64,000 nt of DNA from Strigamia acuminata (GCA_949358305.1 OX442317.1:11536186-11600185), one strand, 5' to 3'. Counted from the first letter of the stretch, positions 9,544-21,338 are shown. Notes: a model not told the origin generated them from the sequence alone. Made by a program: numbers and translations.

Positions 9544-10850
9544 CCAGACATAATAAAAAAGTACAAGTTTTGTAATTTATTCTGTTTCTCTTTTCTTTCT
9601 AAATATTAACTCTTTCATCGCTTTTTCAATTTAAAACAAAATGCATTTCTATCAAAACATCTATTATATTTGTTAATCCATGACATTTTAGTTTCATCAA
9701 TATCTAACCCAAATTAAAATGATATAAAAGTAAAAATAAAAATATTTAAATTTAATTTTCATATGCGAACCTGGAATACTCAATTAACTATGGAATAGAA
9801 GAATTTATTACACAACGAAAAGATTTAATTAAATAAAACTATCTTTGTCTTCGCACTGCAATAATATATGCTTGCCAATACTGTAGCTACATACAATGTA
9901 GATAACTTATACATGTAGCAGTGAACATTTAATGTAGAAACATTCCTGTCTGTTTTTAGCTATCTTATGTAAACATTTTTTTTGGAATATTGTTTCATAA
10001 AGTACAAGTAGTTACAAAAAGGTTTAACAACAATATGCATCATTCAACCTTGACTAACATGTGTATTGCGGACAAATTTACGTATACAGGTTGAAGAGTA
10101 AAAAGTTACTTTTTTTTCAAGTGTCACATTGGCTGTATGTAGATCATAAAGATTCTCATATTTTAATGAGGACGTTTTAGAAAAAAGTCTGAAACCTAGC
10201 TTATTTCTACTCAAAAGAATTTTTCTCATACATGGTGTGATGTTTGGTATTTATTTCAACTCTGCTGTGCGCCCCAGTGTCTATAAATGTATGTATACAC
10301 ATTGCATGCTCTGCATCTGTTCAAAGGATTGTTTAGGTGAGTGTGCTTCTGAAACACAGTACCACGTTTGTCAGATGGCGACACATCTACCTCAATAGAC
10401 ACTTCTTAAAAGTCCATTGATGTAATGCCCCTTGACTCCACTCACAAAAATGTGACGTATTTTGAAACTGCATTGCAGGTGGGATGTCAATGTGGTGATT
10501 TTGTAATCATTGACAGAAATTTATTAGCCCACACATAACTTCACTCACTTGTCAGCAACAACTTAACTCCACCACCATACAAAACCATTGAGAAGCTGTT
10601 TTTTTTTTTACTTTTTTATTATATATTTCATTTTACACTTTGGACATTTCCTAAATTTAACTAAACTAAATTAAATTAAATTAAATTAAATTAAATTGAA
10701 TTCCACAAACATAAAAATGTTTTAAAATACAAAGACTGGAAGAAAACGAAGTGAACGTCATTGAGAACGTATTCAAATGACCTGAAACGTGAATGGTGAA
10801 CATATTCACATGTTATTGAACGATTTGCAATACTGTATCGTGGGCACCGT
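9544..10850. other. AT-rich region without a recognisable gene
   Basis: About 1.3 kb with only short, unconvincing frames. It holds a pentanucleotide run (TTAAA repeated, about 10660-10695) near the 3' end of the recombinase gene. I see no transposon protein, tRNA or conserved motif. Confidence 0.5.
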
Positions 10851-13800
10851 TTATTTTCTTTTCTTTCCTTCTGTTTTATCTTTCCTATTCAGCTCATCTG
10901 TCTTTTCACTCAATCTTTTAATTGGAAATTTGAGCAAAATTTCCAATTCTGGAGTATTTTGTATAACTTGGGCGATATAATCTTTCTTGGACAGTTGACC
11001 ACATTTCAAAGACGCATCTTTTAAGTGCGTTGCAATAGCGGCAGTTTCTGGTATTAAGTAAGTTTGTTTTATTTTAGGATTAAATTCAACTAAAGGAATT
11101 AATTTTACTGCCTTATAAATATCTGAGATGCTATATTTAAATTCAGCTCGTATTTTGGGGCCGAAATTTCTCATAGCATACTCTATATGATGCAGTTGTG
11201 GAGCTTGCATATATCTTTTTGGTACAAAATACTTATCTATCAATACCTTTAGCCCGGAATTCCCTGCCATTGTATTGTCGCCATGCTCATCAGCTTCTGT
11301 GCTATACTCTGACGTATTTGTTCCGTCGTTGAATTCGCTGTCTGTTTCGCTCGTATCTGACATAAATTTTTTTGTTGCAGCTGCACGTTTTAAGGGTTCG
11401 CGCTTTGTAGATTTAGCCGTCGATGTCGATCTGGTTACGGGATGTGTAACTTTACTGCCATTGCTACTTGTACTTCCACTATTACTGGAACTTGATAATC
11501 CGTCATCGGTAGAGATAATATCTTGCTCTGACGCTAGACTCATTTGTCTCTTTACTTCATCACTTATTACTTTAGGTGTGTAAAATAGTAATGGCGATAG
11601 TTTAACATCAGTTTGGATTATATGTTCTATTTCGTTGAACGTGCTATTCATACCAATCATTCCCTTTCCAATTAGTTCATCTTTTATTATTTTTTTATCA
11701 TTAGCTTTAATAGAAGACGGAGTGAATGTTTTGACTTTGTCAGTAGTATTTAATTCTACCATGCCATCAATAAATTTTTGTACGCAGTCATAATCACATT
11801 CTTTTTCGTGTTGCGCTTTGTATTCTGCATTGTTTTTTAACTTATTTTCGACGTATTCATAACCAGGGGCTATACCGTATTTATTAACAGGAAATACTTT
11901 AAATATAAACTTATCGATATCGGTATCATAAATACCTTCCACTGTTTTCTGTTGCGTTTGTGAGTTTTCAAGTAATAGCAGATCGTCATCTACTTCATCT
12001 ATACGTTTTCCATATTCTACAAGGTCTTCTGTATTCATATTGATATTATGTATTAATGCTTTCATTACTATTTTATTTTCTATATCATCAGAACCACTAA
12101 TAAATGGTAAATCTAATTCTTCTGCGAGCATCACTATTGCATCCGCCAATTCTTTGTCTGTCAACCGATTAACATAATATTTATTTGCTGTTGACTCTTT
12201 GTGGTTCATTATTTGTGCAAGATTTGGAACGATGGACTTTGGAAAAACACGTCGGCGCATCTTAGTAGAAATCCACGTTCTTATTAGTGTAGATGTCATA
12301 GCTGTAGAATGTCCACTTTTTTTCCATATTGACCTAATAAGTTTGTTTCCATGACTTGTTGAGATACCCTCTCCGGATGCATGGACAACAAATAACTGAA
12401 ATTCTTTCTTATTTTTATGTGCAGGCATGTCTTCAGCTTTTGGCCGAATAAAATTGTAAAAGTTTTTATATTGATCGTACAGCGTCTGCGGCATGGGTAA
12501 TTGAGCTTTACCATATTCTGTTAGGGTTTTGTGTTCTTTTACATAGATAATCCTAAAATTCCCAGTCTTTTTTGCTGCAAAAAATTCATGGACTTTCATA
12601 TGGCAAACAGTTCCCATACGATTAAAACACCCAAACAGTTCACGTAAAATCAAATATCCTTGTATTTCATTATATTTTTGAGTGTTAACTTTAGTAATTT
12701 CTTTTAGATTGAGGAGAAATGTTTGAATTTTCCCGACTGGTTGGCTGTGTATAAACGACTTTACATCTTCACTTTTAATTGCTTTCTCTGATTTTTCATC
12801 TATAACTTCTATTTCACGGAGTCGAATATCTCTCTTGAAATTTTTTAACCACCCCGGCATTTCCTGTCTCATGTATTTTATTTGGTCTTTTGGAACGTTT
12901 AATAACTGACCATTCATTTTTGATTGATTTATAAAAGACATATAATGCTGTATCGCAAAACCAACCTTTTGCTGTGTTTTTGGTTTTAACTCCTTGATTA
13001 GATCATTATCGATCCAGCACGTTAGGACATTATTCGCTGTAAATGCTGTTTCCGGTACATTAATTTGCGTCGGATCATTGTTGAGTGTCTTGCTGAGACA
13101 TATTAAAATTTTTTTTAACGATGTACAATATGCCTTAGCAGTACCAGGCAGCACATTTTTTCCACGTTTGCTCTGAAGAAACACACAAAAATCTTCCATC
13201 GTATTAAACAAATTTACAATTTTCTTTTCCCCAGTTGGAGTAGACACCTCAGCATCATCTGTTGATTGGAGTATTTTATCATCATCGTCGTCATCATCAG
13301 TTGTATCAGTTTCTACTTTCTCCTTAACATCTCTACCTCTCAGACGAAAAACAGATTCTTTTTTTACTTTGCTATTCCTTAATTTAGTTGCATCTTTTAG
13401 AATCTGTTGATATTCCTCTGATTCTGATAAAGCTGGATGCACTTTTTTTATGTGTCTATCTAAACGGCTATACTTTTTTTTACATTCCATACACTCCCTG
13501 TAACTACTCTTGTCTTTACTTTTACGTTTGTACGTTTCGTCATACTTTTTGATTTCTTCAACAGTGAAGTTATGTGGCTCATTTTTTAAGTGGTCATTCA
13601 AATCTCGAAAGTGCTGATTACACACTCTACATAATTTCGCTCCCGTAGTTCTTTTCCGTTTCCGTCCACTTATTATCGTGCTCGCCGTACTACTCCCGCT
13701 ACCATCGGAAGACGATGACGTTGATTGTTCACTTTGTCTCTTGGAGAAAAGGGGCTCTAAATTTGCCGATATCATTATTTCATCTTTTTGAACATTTGTT

Positions 13801-14096
13801 AAATTTTGGTGTTTAATAGTTGTACTTAAATGTCTCGGTAGATTTATGTATCCAGTGTTACATATCTTGCACATTCGTTTTCGTTTCTTGCGAGGTACAT
13901 TTGAATTATCAGAATTTTCGTCACCATCTTCGGATGTGCTCGCGGCACTAGATTTACTTGAAGAAGATGAACTTAACCTTCGGACATGTTCTTTAAGACT
14001 AATCACTTCTTGTTGACACTGAGTATTGCTTTCTTCCATGTCTAAATATTTACTTAATAACAGATCATACTCAAGTAAGTTTTCGTCGTTAGACAT
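10851..14096 (-). CDS. Zinc-finger tyrosine recombinase (Crypton/integrase-like), 1081 residues
   Basis: Three C2H2-like fingers come first (CKIC near residue 75, CRVC near 155, CMEC near 200), separated by Ser-rich and basic stretches. A SAM-like N-terminal domain (about 295-470) and a tyrosine recombinase core follow. Candidate catalytic residues are Arg in 'FNRMGTVCHMK' near 492, Lys in 'KEHKTLTEYGK' near 525, Arg in 'STLIRTWIS' near 607, and His and Tyr in 'MNHKESTANKYYVN' near 630-641. These proteins cut and rejoin DNA through a covalent tyrosine intermediate. About 430 further residues are Ser-rich and unrecognised. Baculoviral VLF-1 and nudiviral integrases are tyrosine recombinases but much shorter; finger plus recombinase is more like animal Crypton elements. 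The frame is fully open. The start lies behind a TATATATAAA box (about 14170) and an A-rich leader. Confidence 0.72.
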   Translation of the reverse strand: MSNDENLLEYDLLLSKYLDMEESNTQCQQEVISLKEHVRRLSSSSSSKSSAASTSEDGDENSDNSNVPRKKRKRMCKICNTGYINLPRHLSTTIKHQNLTNVQKDEIMISANLEPLFSKRQSEQSTSSSSDGSGSSTASTIISGRKRKRTTGAKLCRVCNQHFRDLNDHLKNEPHNFTVEEIKKYDETYKRKSKDKSSYRECMECKKKYSRLDRHIKKVHPALSESEEYQQILKDATKLRNSKVKKESVFRLRGRDVKEKVETDTTDDDDDDDKILQSTDDAEVSTPTGEKKIVNLFNTMEDFCVFLQSKRGKNVLPGTAKAYCTSLKKILICLSKTLNNDPTQINVPETAFTANNVLTCWIDNDLIKELKPKTQQKVGFAIQHYMSFINQSKMNGQLLNVPKDQIKYMRQEMPGWLKNFKRDIRLREIEVIDEKSEKAIKSEDVKSFIHSQPVGKIQTFLLNLKEITKVNTQKYNEIQGYLILRELFGCFNRMGTVCHMKVHEFFAAKKTGNFRIIYVKEHKTLTEYGKAQLPMPQTLYDQYKNFYNFIRPKAEDMPAHKNKKEFQLFVVHASGEGISTSHGNKLIRSIWKKSGHSTAMTSTLIRTWISTKMRRRVFPKSIVPNLAQIMNHKESTANKYYVNRLTDKELADAIVMLAEELDLPFISGSDDIENKIVMKALIHNINMNTEDLVEYGKRIDEVDDDLLLLENSQTQQKTVEGIYDTDIDKFIFKVFPVNKYGIAPGYEYVENKLKNNAEYKAQHEKECDYDCVQKFIDGMVELNTTDKVKTFTPSSIKANDKKIIKDELIGKGMIGMNSTFNEIEHIIQTDVKLSPLLFYTPKVISDEVKRQMSLASEQDIISTDDGLSSSSNSGSTSSNGSKVTHPVTRSTSTAKSTKREPLKRAAATKKFMSDTSETDSEFNDGTNTSEYSTEADEHGDNTMAGNSGLKVLIDKYFVPKRYMQAPQLHHIEYAMRNFGPKIRAEFKYSISDIYKAVKLIPLVEFNPKIKQTYLIPETAAIATHLKDASLKCGQLSKKDYIAQVIQNTPELEILLKFPIKRLSEKTDELNRKDKTEGKKRK

Positions 14097-15366
14097 TTTT
14101 TTTTAAAAATATTTTTCTATAAATGTATAGATTTCGTAGCATATACCGATTCGTAAATTGTTATATTTTTTATATATATAAAGTTAAACTTACGATTTTG
14201 CTTAAAATGATCTGATCCTAACAGTAGTTCCGAAACTTGTACGAAGATAGGGAAATCTATCAAACCTATCTATACTCTTTCCACACTCAAGAGTGACCCT
14301 GGAAGCCGGGCTCTCATTGGCCAATTAGAACTGCAATGCAACTACTGCTACACAAGTTATATAGCTCGGCCAATGGGAGCCGAGCTTCCAGGGTCACTCT
14401 TGAGTGTGGAAAGAGTATAATTGTTTCGCGTTGAGAAAATTAAGGTTATTTCAAGCGATTGATAAACAAATATACACTTCCATAAGAAACGGAAATGAAC
14501 ATTGACCCCAACGAACACAAGAATGTCTCTAGTAATGCTTTCATACGATGTTGCTGGTGTTGATAAATACAGTAGAATTGAAATAAATAAAAAAAAATCA
14601 CATCACACATAAGAATTTTTTTTTAGAGCAGACAAAGAAAAAGACAATAGAGCAATACAGGTATTAAATGTTTTCGCCGATAAATTAATAAAAAAATGGA
14701 TCAGTGAATTGATTTAATTATTACTTTTATTTTCCTTTATCTGTTTTTCAGTAAATATAATTGAAATCTTCATTTAGACACAGAAAATATATTGCTTTAA
14801 TTGAAAATGATTTAATACGATTTCCTAAGAATCAGAGTAGAGTAGTAAAGATGAACAACAGTTGGTCATACGAATAAATAATTGTATAAAATAACAATCA
14901 AATAAAATCACCAGATAAAGGTAATCAATACAGGAGGCATGGGTGTGAGTCTAATGATCTTTTTGTCTATCAATTAATTGCAAAAGCATCAATCTAATGT
15001 AGATGAAAATTTAATATTTAGTCTGTGACGGTTACACTGTCATACACGTTAGTAAAACGATTATTCTGCCAATAGATGGCGTTAGTATGTTTTAGCGGTA
15101 ATTTCAAATTTCAAACTTTTCTAGTGGATTTAATATATAAATATACATTTATATATTAAATAATATTGTTTCAGTAGATATTAAATACTTTTAATATGAC
15201 TATTAATGTTTATTTAGTTTACTACATAATTCCATTGAATTATGTACAAGTATAAACTTCACACCTGTTGTAGTCACCCCTCACCACCCACTAACTGTGA
15301 GAGCTGGACTTATTCTGGATTATAGTCAAAGACTTTTATGTTTATGTTTGTTTGTTTACATTACAG
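14097..15366. other. Gene-poor spacer with one inverted-repeat element
   Basis: Apart from the inverted-repeat element at 14271-14419 and the recombinase promoter (TATA-like box near 14170), no gene is visible. The sequence is AT-rich with short poly-A runs. Confidence 0.5.
14271..14419. mobile_element. MITE-like inverted-repeat element, 149 bp
   Basis: The ends are near-perfect inverted repeats of about 50 bases, starting TATACTCTTTCCACAC on the left and ending GTGTGGAAAGAGTATA on the right, with a central loop of about 45 bases. A TA at each tip fits TA-targeting Tc1/mariner-type elements. It codes for nothing. Confidence 0.85.
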
Positions 15367-15633
15367 ATGTGCAGACAAAAAAGTTCAACTACTAGGACCA
15401 CACCAGCAGTTCTTCCCGATGATGCAGCAATAGCATTCACTGGTGTTATGACCCTGTTCAGTGAAGTGTTAGCACGAAGGGGGCTTCTCCATAACAACCC
15501 ACCAGCACACACACTACTCTTTCGTGCCTTTGCATTTTTGGAATCACTATTGCTGCGCCTGCCTGAGTTTCAGCTGGCAGCAATTGATTTCAAAGTATAT
15601 GCAAATGGCGATCGAAGCAGTGAATCAACATGA
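15367..15633 (+). CDS. Possible terminal exon of a host or transposon gene
   Basis: A pyrimidine-rich tract ends in TTACAG at 15361-15366, immediately before an open frame of 88 codons, and an AATAAA signal follows at 15720. The piece reads like a BESS-type C-terminus, with a helical '..FLESLLLRLPEFQLAAID..' segment of the kind found at the end of MADF/Myb-type DNA-binding proteins and Harbinger accessory proteins. I could not find upstream exons. It may be a leftover of a DNA transposon. Confidence 0.35.
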   Translation: MCRQKSSTTRTTPAVLPDDAAIAFTGVMTLFSEVLARRGLLHNNPPAHTLLFRAFAFLESLLLRLPEFQLAAIDFKVYANGDRSSEST

Positions 15634-16285
15634 GATGCAGAATACCCAAGTGTTGGAATTTGAAGTTCCAGAATAATTTAAAAAGTGTTTTCTTTAGTCT
15701 TTGTACCGTAACATGTAAAAATAAATAACTTAAAACTAGTTTTTCAAATTTTTGTATATTTATTAATAAAATTAATTAATTATTTATAATTAATTAATTT
15801 AGTCCTGGTAATGTTTTATAAAACAAACTTTACACATACATGAACCGATCACAATACAATTGCTTGTTTCATTTCTTATTTGTTGATTGACCACTGCTAT
15901 GACAATGATCCGTCACTGCTGTTGAAATAATTCATCAGAATCCTGCGAACATTCTTAGCAGCATTTGATGTGCGTCTCGCATGCTGTTGTTGAAGACAAC
16001 TGTGCTCATCGTACTGAGAAGTGGATAGAAAAACATTTTGAGAGACGGTAAGAAAACCGAAACCAAACAGTGCGAAGAGTATACATGCGTGCGGATGAAT
16101 TTTTGGAAACAACAAGGAATATGAAAGGAGAATATCAAACCTCCAAGCAGTGAAGAAGACAACACGGAAAGCAGTGAAGAAGAAAACGCAGAGAGCAGTG
16201 AAGAAGAAAACACAGAAAGCAGTGAAACAGAAACACACAAAACAGTACGTTAAGTGAAAGCAGTAGTAGCGATTCCGATCACAAT

Positions 16286-17683
16286 ATGGCGCCACCAAAC
16301 TACAATAGAGGAGGAATTCCCGCTTTCACCGATATCAACTATGCTTTGTGGGCATGCAGATTGGAGGACAGATTAAGAGGCAAAAAATTATGGAAAAGTG
16401 TTATATTAGAGGATGAACCACCTAAACGTCAGGTGAAAGGAGATGATGTTGACAAGAAGTGGAATGCATATGATGATAAGAATGCCAAAGCCAAGATGAT
16501 AATGATTGATAACATGTGTGAGTCTAAACAAATGATTTACATGTATGAACGGAATGCAAAAACATTATGGGAACAAATAAAAACAGACATGCAGAGCACC
16601 GCTGAGAGAACCAAATTAGATGCACGCCATGAAGCCACACACATCAAAATGAACAAAAATGAAACCGTTGATGAGTATTGCAACAGAGCGCAGGGACTCA
16701 GACAATGTTTTTTTCAAGCTGGAGGAAAGATGGAGGAAACCGAATTGATTTTCCACATAAAAAATGGATTAAGAAGGGAATTTCAAAATGCAAAGGAAGC
16801 ATTAAATTTCCAAACTGACATAAAAATGGCCGATTTGAGAAGTGGACTAAAGCTATGCGAAGGAGAAAAACAAAATAACGAAAGAAAACCCACAGAGAAC
16901 ATACAAATAGACGGGAAGAAGAACGAAGAAAAACTACAAGAACAAGCGGTGAGAAGATCACAAAGATTGAAAGAAAAAGGATTCACAATGACAACGCATG
17001 AAATTCAAATACCCAAAACCTACAAGGAAGCAATAAACGGCGAGCAAAAAGACAAATGGACAGAAGCAATGAGGGAGGAAATGGATGAAATGAAGAATTT
17101 AGGAGTATGGAAATTGGAAAATCGAATTGAAAGAAAAAAAGTAATAAAATGCAAATGGGTTTACAGAGTCAAGGAGAAAGAGGAAGGATTGGAAGATAAA
17201 TTCAGAGCTAGATTGGTGGCAACAAGATACTTTCAAACATATGGAGTTGATGTGGAGGAAACCTATTCATCCGTAATAAGGATCGAAACCGTGAGATTTT
17301 TTTTTGCGTTTGTGGCAAAACACGGAAAACTCGCACGACTAAACGACGTAAAAACAACGTACTTGAACGCAAAATTGAACGAAAAAATATGGATGGAACA
17401 ACCCGATGAATTCAAGGAAAAGGGGAGAGAAGATCAAGTTTGTTTTTTGATACGAAGCATATATGGACTACAACAAAGTGGACGGACCTGGAATGAACTG
17501 ATTGATAAAAAATTCAAAGCCATGGGATTTAAGCAATCCAGAGATGACGAATGTTTGTACTACATATTTTTAGGAGTAGATTACATGATAATTGGACAAC
17601 ATCTGGATGACTTATTGACAGTGACAAGTGACATAGATTATGAAAACAAAATTTTGGAGAAACTAAGAAAGCAGTCAAACTAG
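16286..17683 (+). mobile_element. Copia retrotransposon: gag joined directly to reverse transcriptase (deleted copy)
   Basis: Residues about 1-195 are Copia gag ('LWACRLEDRLRGKKLW' opening). The frame then jumps at about residue 225 into the start of the RT region ('YKEAINGEQKDKWTEAMREE', 'KCKWVYRVK'), so protease and integrase are missing although the frame stays open. RT landmarks include 'LNDVKTTYLNA' and 'IIGQHLDDLL', where HLDD replaces the usual YVDD. The frame breaks at 17683. This is a non-functional, internally deleted element continued by the fragment at 17700-18511. Confidence 0.88.
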
Positions 17684-18511
17684 TCACAATTGGAGATGTA
17701 AAAACTGCATTAGAAATGCAACTGGAACAGACGGATGGAAAAATCATAGTACATCAGAAGGCCTACATCCGAAAATTATTGGAATTGTACAACATGGATA
17801 AATCAAAACATAAGCGAATGCAAAAAAAGCAAGAAAGTGGATAAGAAGGTATACCAAGAATTATTAGGTAGATTACTCTATTTAGCTACACACACAAGAC
17901 CGGATATAAGTTTCGTACTTGGAAATTTATCACGACACAACCAAGAACCGAGGCAAATCCACGAGGATGGATTGAAAAGAGTAATTCGTTACCTTAAAGG
18001 GACGGCAGAATACGGTTTGACGTACGGAAGAGAAGGAAAAGAATTGGAAGTTTTTACAGACGCAAGTTGGGATAAGACACCAGGCAGTAAATCGTTTTCT
18101 GGAATTTTGGTATTGTATGGAAAAGACTTAATTCATTGGAAGTCGAAAAAACAGAATTTTGTGGCAAAATCGACGACTGAAAGTGAATTGGAAGCTTTTA
18201 GCGAGGGAATTCAGGAATTAATTTGGCACAGAGGTTTAATTGGGGATTTGAATCACGACGAATTACAAGGGAAAGGGGACAATTTATTGCGACAGCTTGA
18301 ATGTGATGTCATTAATGACTGAAGAAACGCACAAGATGCGAACTAAATTTTTAAACCGAAGATTTCATTTTGCAAAGGACCTGATTAAAAATCAAGAAGT
18401 AGGATTTGAACATATTCCAGGAGAAGATTAGCTCGCTAATTTCCTAACCAAGAATTTATCCGGAGTGAAAATTAAAGAAGTGATGGACATTTTAATGAAC
18501 AGTGATATTTG
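17684..18511 (+). pseudogene. Copia RT end and RNase H, frameshifted continuation
   Basis: Downstream of the break, 17837-18322 encodes 'RLLYLATHTRPDISF', 'LKRVIRYLKGTAEYG', 'FTDASW' and 'STTESELEA', all Copia RT/RNase H blocks. A second frameshift near 18320 moves the rest ('HKMRTKFLNRRFHFAK' and '..ANFLTKNLSG') into another frame, with a TAG stop at 18429. A purine-rich tract AAGAGGGGATT near 18558 and TGTTAGAG mark the likely 3' LTR start. At least two frameshifts and one stop show decay. Confidence 0.85.
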
Positions 18512-18772
18512 AATAATTTATAAGTGATGTTTTTAATGAATTTATAATTATAATATCAAGAGGGGATTTGTTAGAGAGTTTGTTTATTTAATTATTAATA
18601 AATTTAATTTTATTTAATTATTAATTCACTGCAAAATGTTTTGCAACTCTTCCAGATTTTATCTAGTCAATCAATCAATACAAATAATAAAACGACTCAT
18701 ATATGAATATCACTACAAGTCATTTTAAATCATAATTAGATAAATTGAAAAGAAGAAACATCTCTTCCAAAC
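18512..18772. other. Copia 3' tail and spacer
   Basis: This holds the polypurine tract and the beginning of a presumed 3' LTR (from about 18569). It also serves as the leader of the downstream gene, which starts after an A-rich stretch at 18773. I could not find a matching 5' LTR. Confidence 0.4.
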
Positions 18773-19321
18773 ATGGACCTACCAATTTTGATTTCACAAG
18801 TTGGTTGCATTGTAGATTTTGATGGGTTTTACACTAACAAGAGGTTTTTGGTAAAGGAACTTGGCTTTGCCTTTTTATTCGACAATACGTGTGGAAGCTA
18901 CACATTTCAGGTTGGAAATTTCTACGAATTGGAACCCAAAGTTAGAACACAAGTGAGTTGGGTTTCGCGAAATATTCATGGCATGGCTTTTGAAGATTAT
19001 TTTCATGATTATCCTCAATCAAAAGTACGTGATGTATTGGAGTTCTTGCATACAACATGTAAAATGAAATATGGATGTGAAGTCATAGGATTCAAAGGAG
19101 GAAATGTGGAGAAGAACATGTTAGAGGCATGTGAGATTCCTTTCCTTAATCTGGAAGAGCTCGGTTGTCCAAAGTTTCTTGATTTATACGACGGAAATAA
19201 TTTTAATGTAATGTGTAATTTACATGGATACATAAGAAAGGGAAAAATAGCACACTGTCCACAACTTGAATGTATTTATTTCAAAAACTGGTGTTTGGAA
19301 AACAAGTCCAAACTTGTTTAA
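18773..19321 (+). CDS. Exonuclease-like (DEDD/RNase H fold) protein of an arthropod repeat family
   Basis: This intact 182-residue frame reads 'IVDFDGFYTNKRFLVKELGF' at the start, 'SRNIHGMAFED' near 64-74, 'IGFKGGNVEKNML' near 105, 'FLNLEELGCPKF' near 125, and a C-terminal cysteine/histidine set ending '..CPQLECIYFKNW'. I recognise the layout as an uncharacterised family common in insect and other arthropod genomes, often multicopy and near mobile elements. The first Asp of 'VDFDGF' followed by 'KGGNVEK' resembles the early motifs of DEDD 3'-5' exonucleases, so nuclease activity is a fold-level inference only. It could belong to the mobile DNA around it or to the viral block. Confidence 0.55.
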   Translation: MDLPILISQVGCIVDFDGFYTNKRFLVKELGFAFLFDNTCGSYTFQVGNFYELEPKVRTQVSWVSRNIHGMAFEDYFHDYPQSKVRDVLEFLHTTCKMKYGCEVIGFKGGNVEKNMLEACEIPFLNLEELGCPKFLDLYDGNNFNVMCNLHGYIRKGKIAHCPQLECIYFKNWCLENKSKLV

Positions 19322-19442
19322 ACCGTTCACCTTCTAACTAGAGTAATATGAAATAAAAATTTTAATCTTACATTTATTTTGAAAGGCGTAAATATTCAAT
19401 TAGATTATTATTCTAAAACAGAAAATTGAAACTATTCATCAT

Positions 19443-21095
19443 GAACAAAACAGAGGAATTTTCCCAACCTTGTTTTACAACTTCTTTACCTCCTCCTCAA
19501 CACACTCAACAAGTTTCAAGACAACACATCTTCTCATACCTGAGTAAGACACTCCCAAACTTAGCAACTTTTTTCGAACTTTGAAACTTTTTGAGAAATC
19601 GCACCCGACTTCGAACAGCCATAACGCCGGAACTAAACAGAGGAATTTTCCTAAACTTGTTTTACAACTTCTTTACCTCCTCCTCAACACACTCAACATG
19701 TTTCAAGACAACACATCTTCTCATACCTGAGTAAGACACTCCCAAACTTAGCAACTTTTTTTGAACTTTGAAACTTTTTGAGAAATCGCACCCGACTTCG
19801 AACAGCCATAACGCCGGAACTAAACAGACGAATCTTCCCAAACTTGTTTTACAACTTCTTTACCTCCTCCTCAACACACTCAACAAGTTTCAAGACAACA
19901 CACCTTCTCATACCTGAGTAACACACTTCCAAACTTAACAACTTTTTTCGAACTTTAAAACTTTTAAAGAAATCGCACCCGACTTCGAACAGCCATAACG
20001 CCGGAACTAAACAGAGGAATCTTCCCAAACTTGTTTTACAACTTCTTTACCTCCTCCTCAACACACTCAACAAGTTTCAAGACAACACACCTTCTCATAC
20101 CTGAGTAACACACTTCCAAACTTAACAACTTTTTTCGAACTTTAAAACTTTTTGAGAAATCGCACCCGACTTTGAACAGCCATAACGCCGGAACTAAACA
20201 GAGGAATCTTCCCAAACTTGTTTTACAACTTCTTTACCTCCTCCTCGACACACTCAACAAGTTTCAAGACAACACATCTTCTCATACCTGAGTAAGACAC
20301 TTCCAAACTTAGCAACTTTTTTCGAACTTTAAAACTTTTTGAGAAATCGCACCCGACTTTGAACAGCCATAACGCCGGAACTAAACAGAGGAATCTTCCC
20401 AAACTTGTTTTACAACTTCTTTACCTCCTCCTCAACATACTCAACAAGTTTCAAGACAACACATCTTCTCATACCTGAGTAAGACACTCCCAAACTTAGC
20501 AACTTTTTTCGAACTTTGAAACTTTTGAGAAATCGCACCTGACTTCGAACAACCATAACGCCGGAACTAAACAGACGAATCTTCCCAAACTTGTTTTACA
20601 ACTTCTTTACCTCCTCCTCAACACACTCAACAAGTTTCAAGACAACACATCTTCTCATACCTGAGTAAGACACTCCCAAACTTAGCAACTTTTTTCGAAC
20701 TTTGAAACTTTTGAGAAATCGCACCTGACTTCGAACAACCATAACGCCGGAACTAAACAGACGAATCTTCCCAAACTTGTTTTACAACTTCTTTACCTCC
20801 TCCTCAACACACTCAACAAGTTTCAAGACAACACATCTTCTCATACCTGAGTAACACACTCCCAAACTTAGCAACTTTTTTCGAACTTTGAAACTTTTGA
20901 GAAATCGCACCTGACTTCGAACAACCATAACGCCGGAACTAAACAGACAAATCTTCCCAAACTTGTTTTACAACTTCTTTACTTCCTCCTCAACACACTC
21001 AACAAGTTTCAAGACAACATATCTTCTCATACCTGAGTAACACACTCCCAAACTCAGCAACTTTTTTTCAAACTTTAAAACTTTTTGAGAAATCA
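19443..21095 (+). repeat. 186-187 bp satellite array, about 8.8 copies
   Basis: The word ATAACGCCGGAACTAAACAG starts at 19621, 19808, 19995, 20182, 20369, 20555, 20741 and 20927, giving spacings of 187 and later 186. Each unit also carries CTTTACCTCCTCCTCAACAC and TTCTCATACCTGAGTAA. The first five copies and the last three form two sub-families that differ by a one-base deletion near 'CTTTTGAGAAATCG' and AGCC to AACC. There is no spacer structure, so it is not a CRISPR array. It is host satellite DNA or, less likely, a large homologous-region-like repeat. Confidence 0.95.
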
Positions 21096-21104
21096 AGAGA
21101 ACTC

Positions 21105-21281
21105 CCGTCCAGAGCTGGACTGGGAACGAATTTAGTACCCGGAAATCTGGATAGGCCGAGCCACAGGGACAGATTACAGTGGGCAAGGGACAGGTTATGG
21201 TAGGCCCGCCACGGGCCAACGGATCACATGCCACCGGTAAATTCCCGGGAGCCTGCCGGCTAAGTCCAGCACTGACATTAA
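21105..21281. mobile_element. GC-rich short element with imperfect inverted ends
   Basis: The left end reads GAGCTGGACTGGGAACGAAT; the right end, read on the other strand, starts GTCAGTGCTGGACTTAGCCG. The piece is much more GC-rich than its surroundings and directly abuts the last satellite unit. It looks like a short non-autonomous transposon or SINE fragment. Confidence 0.5.
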
Positions 21282-21338
21282 GTAATTTATAACGAGCCGC
21301 CTAACTACAGATTAACGGAAATTGTTTCATACTAAACT

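Noticed and set aside
19443-21095. Regular repeats considered as a CRISPR array
   Set aside because: Units are contiguous 186-187 bp copies without variable spacers, in eukaryote-type DNA.
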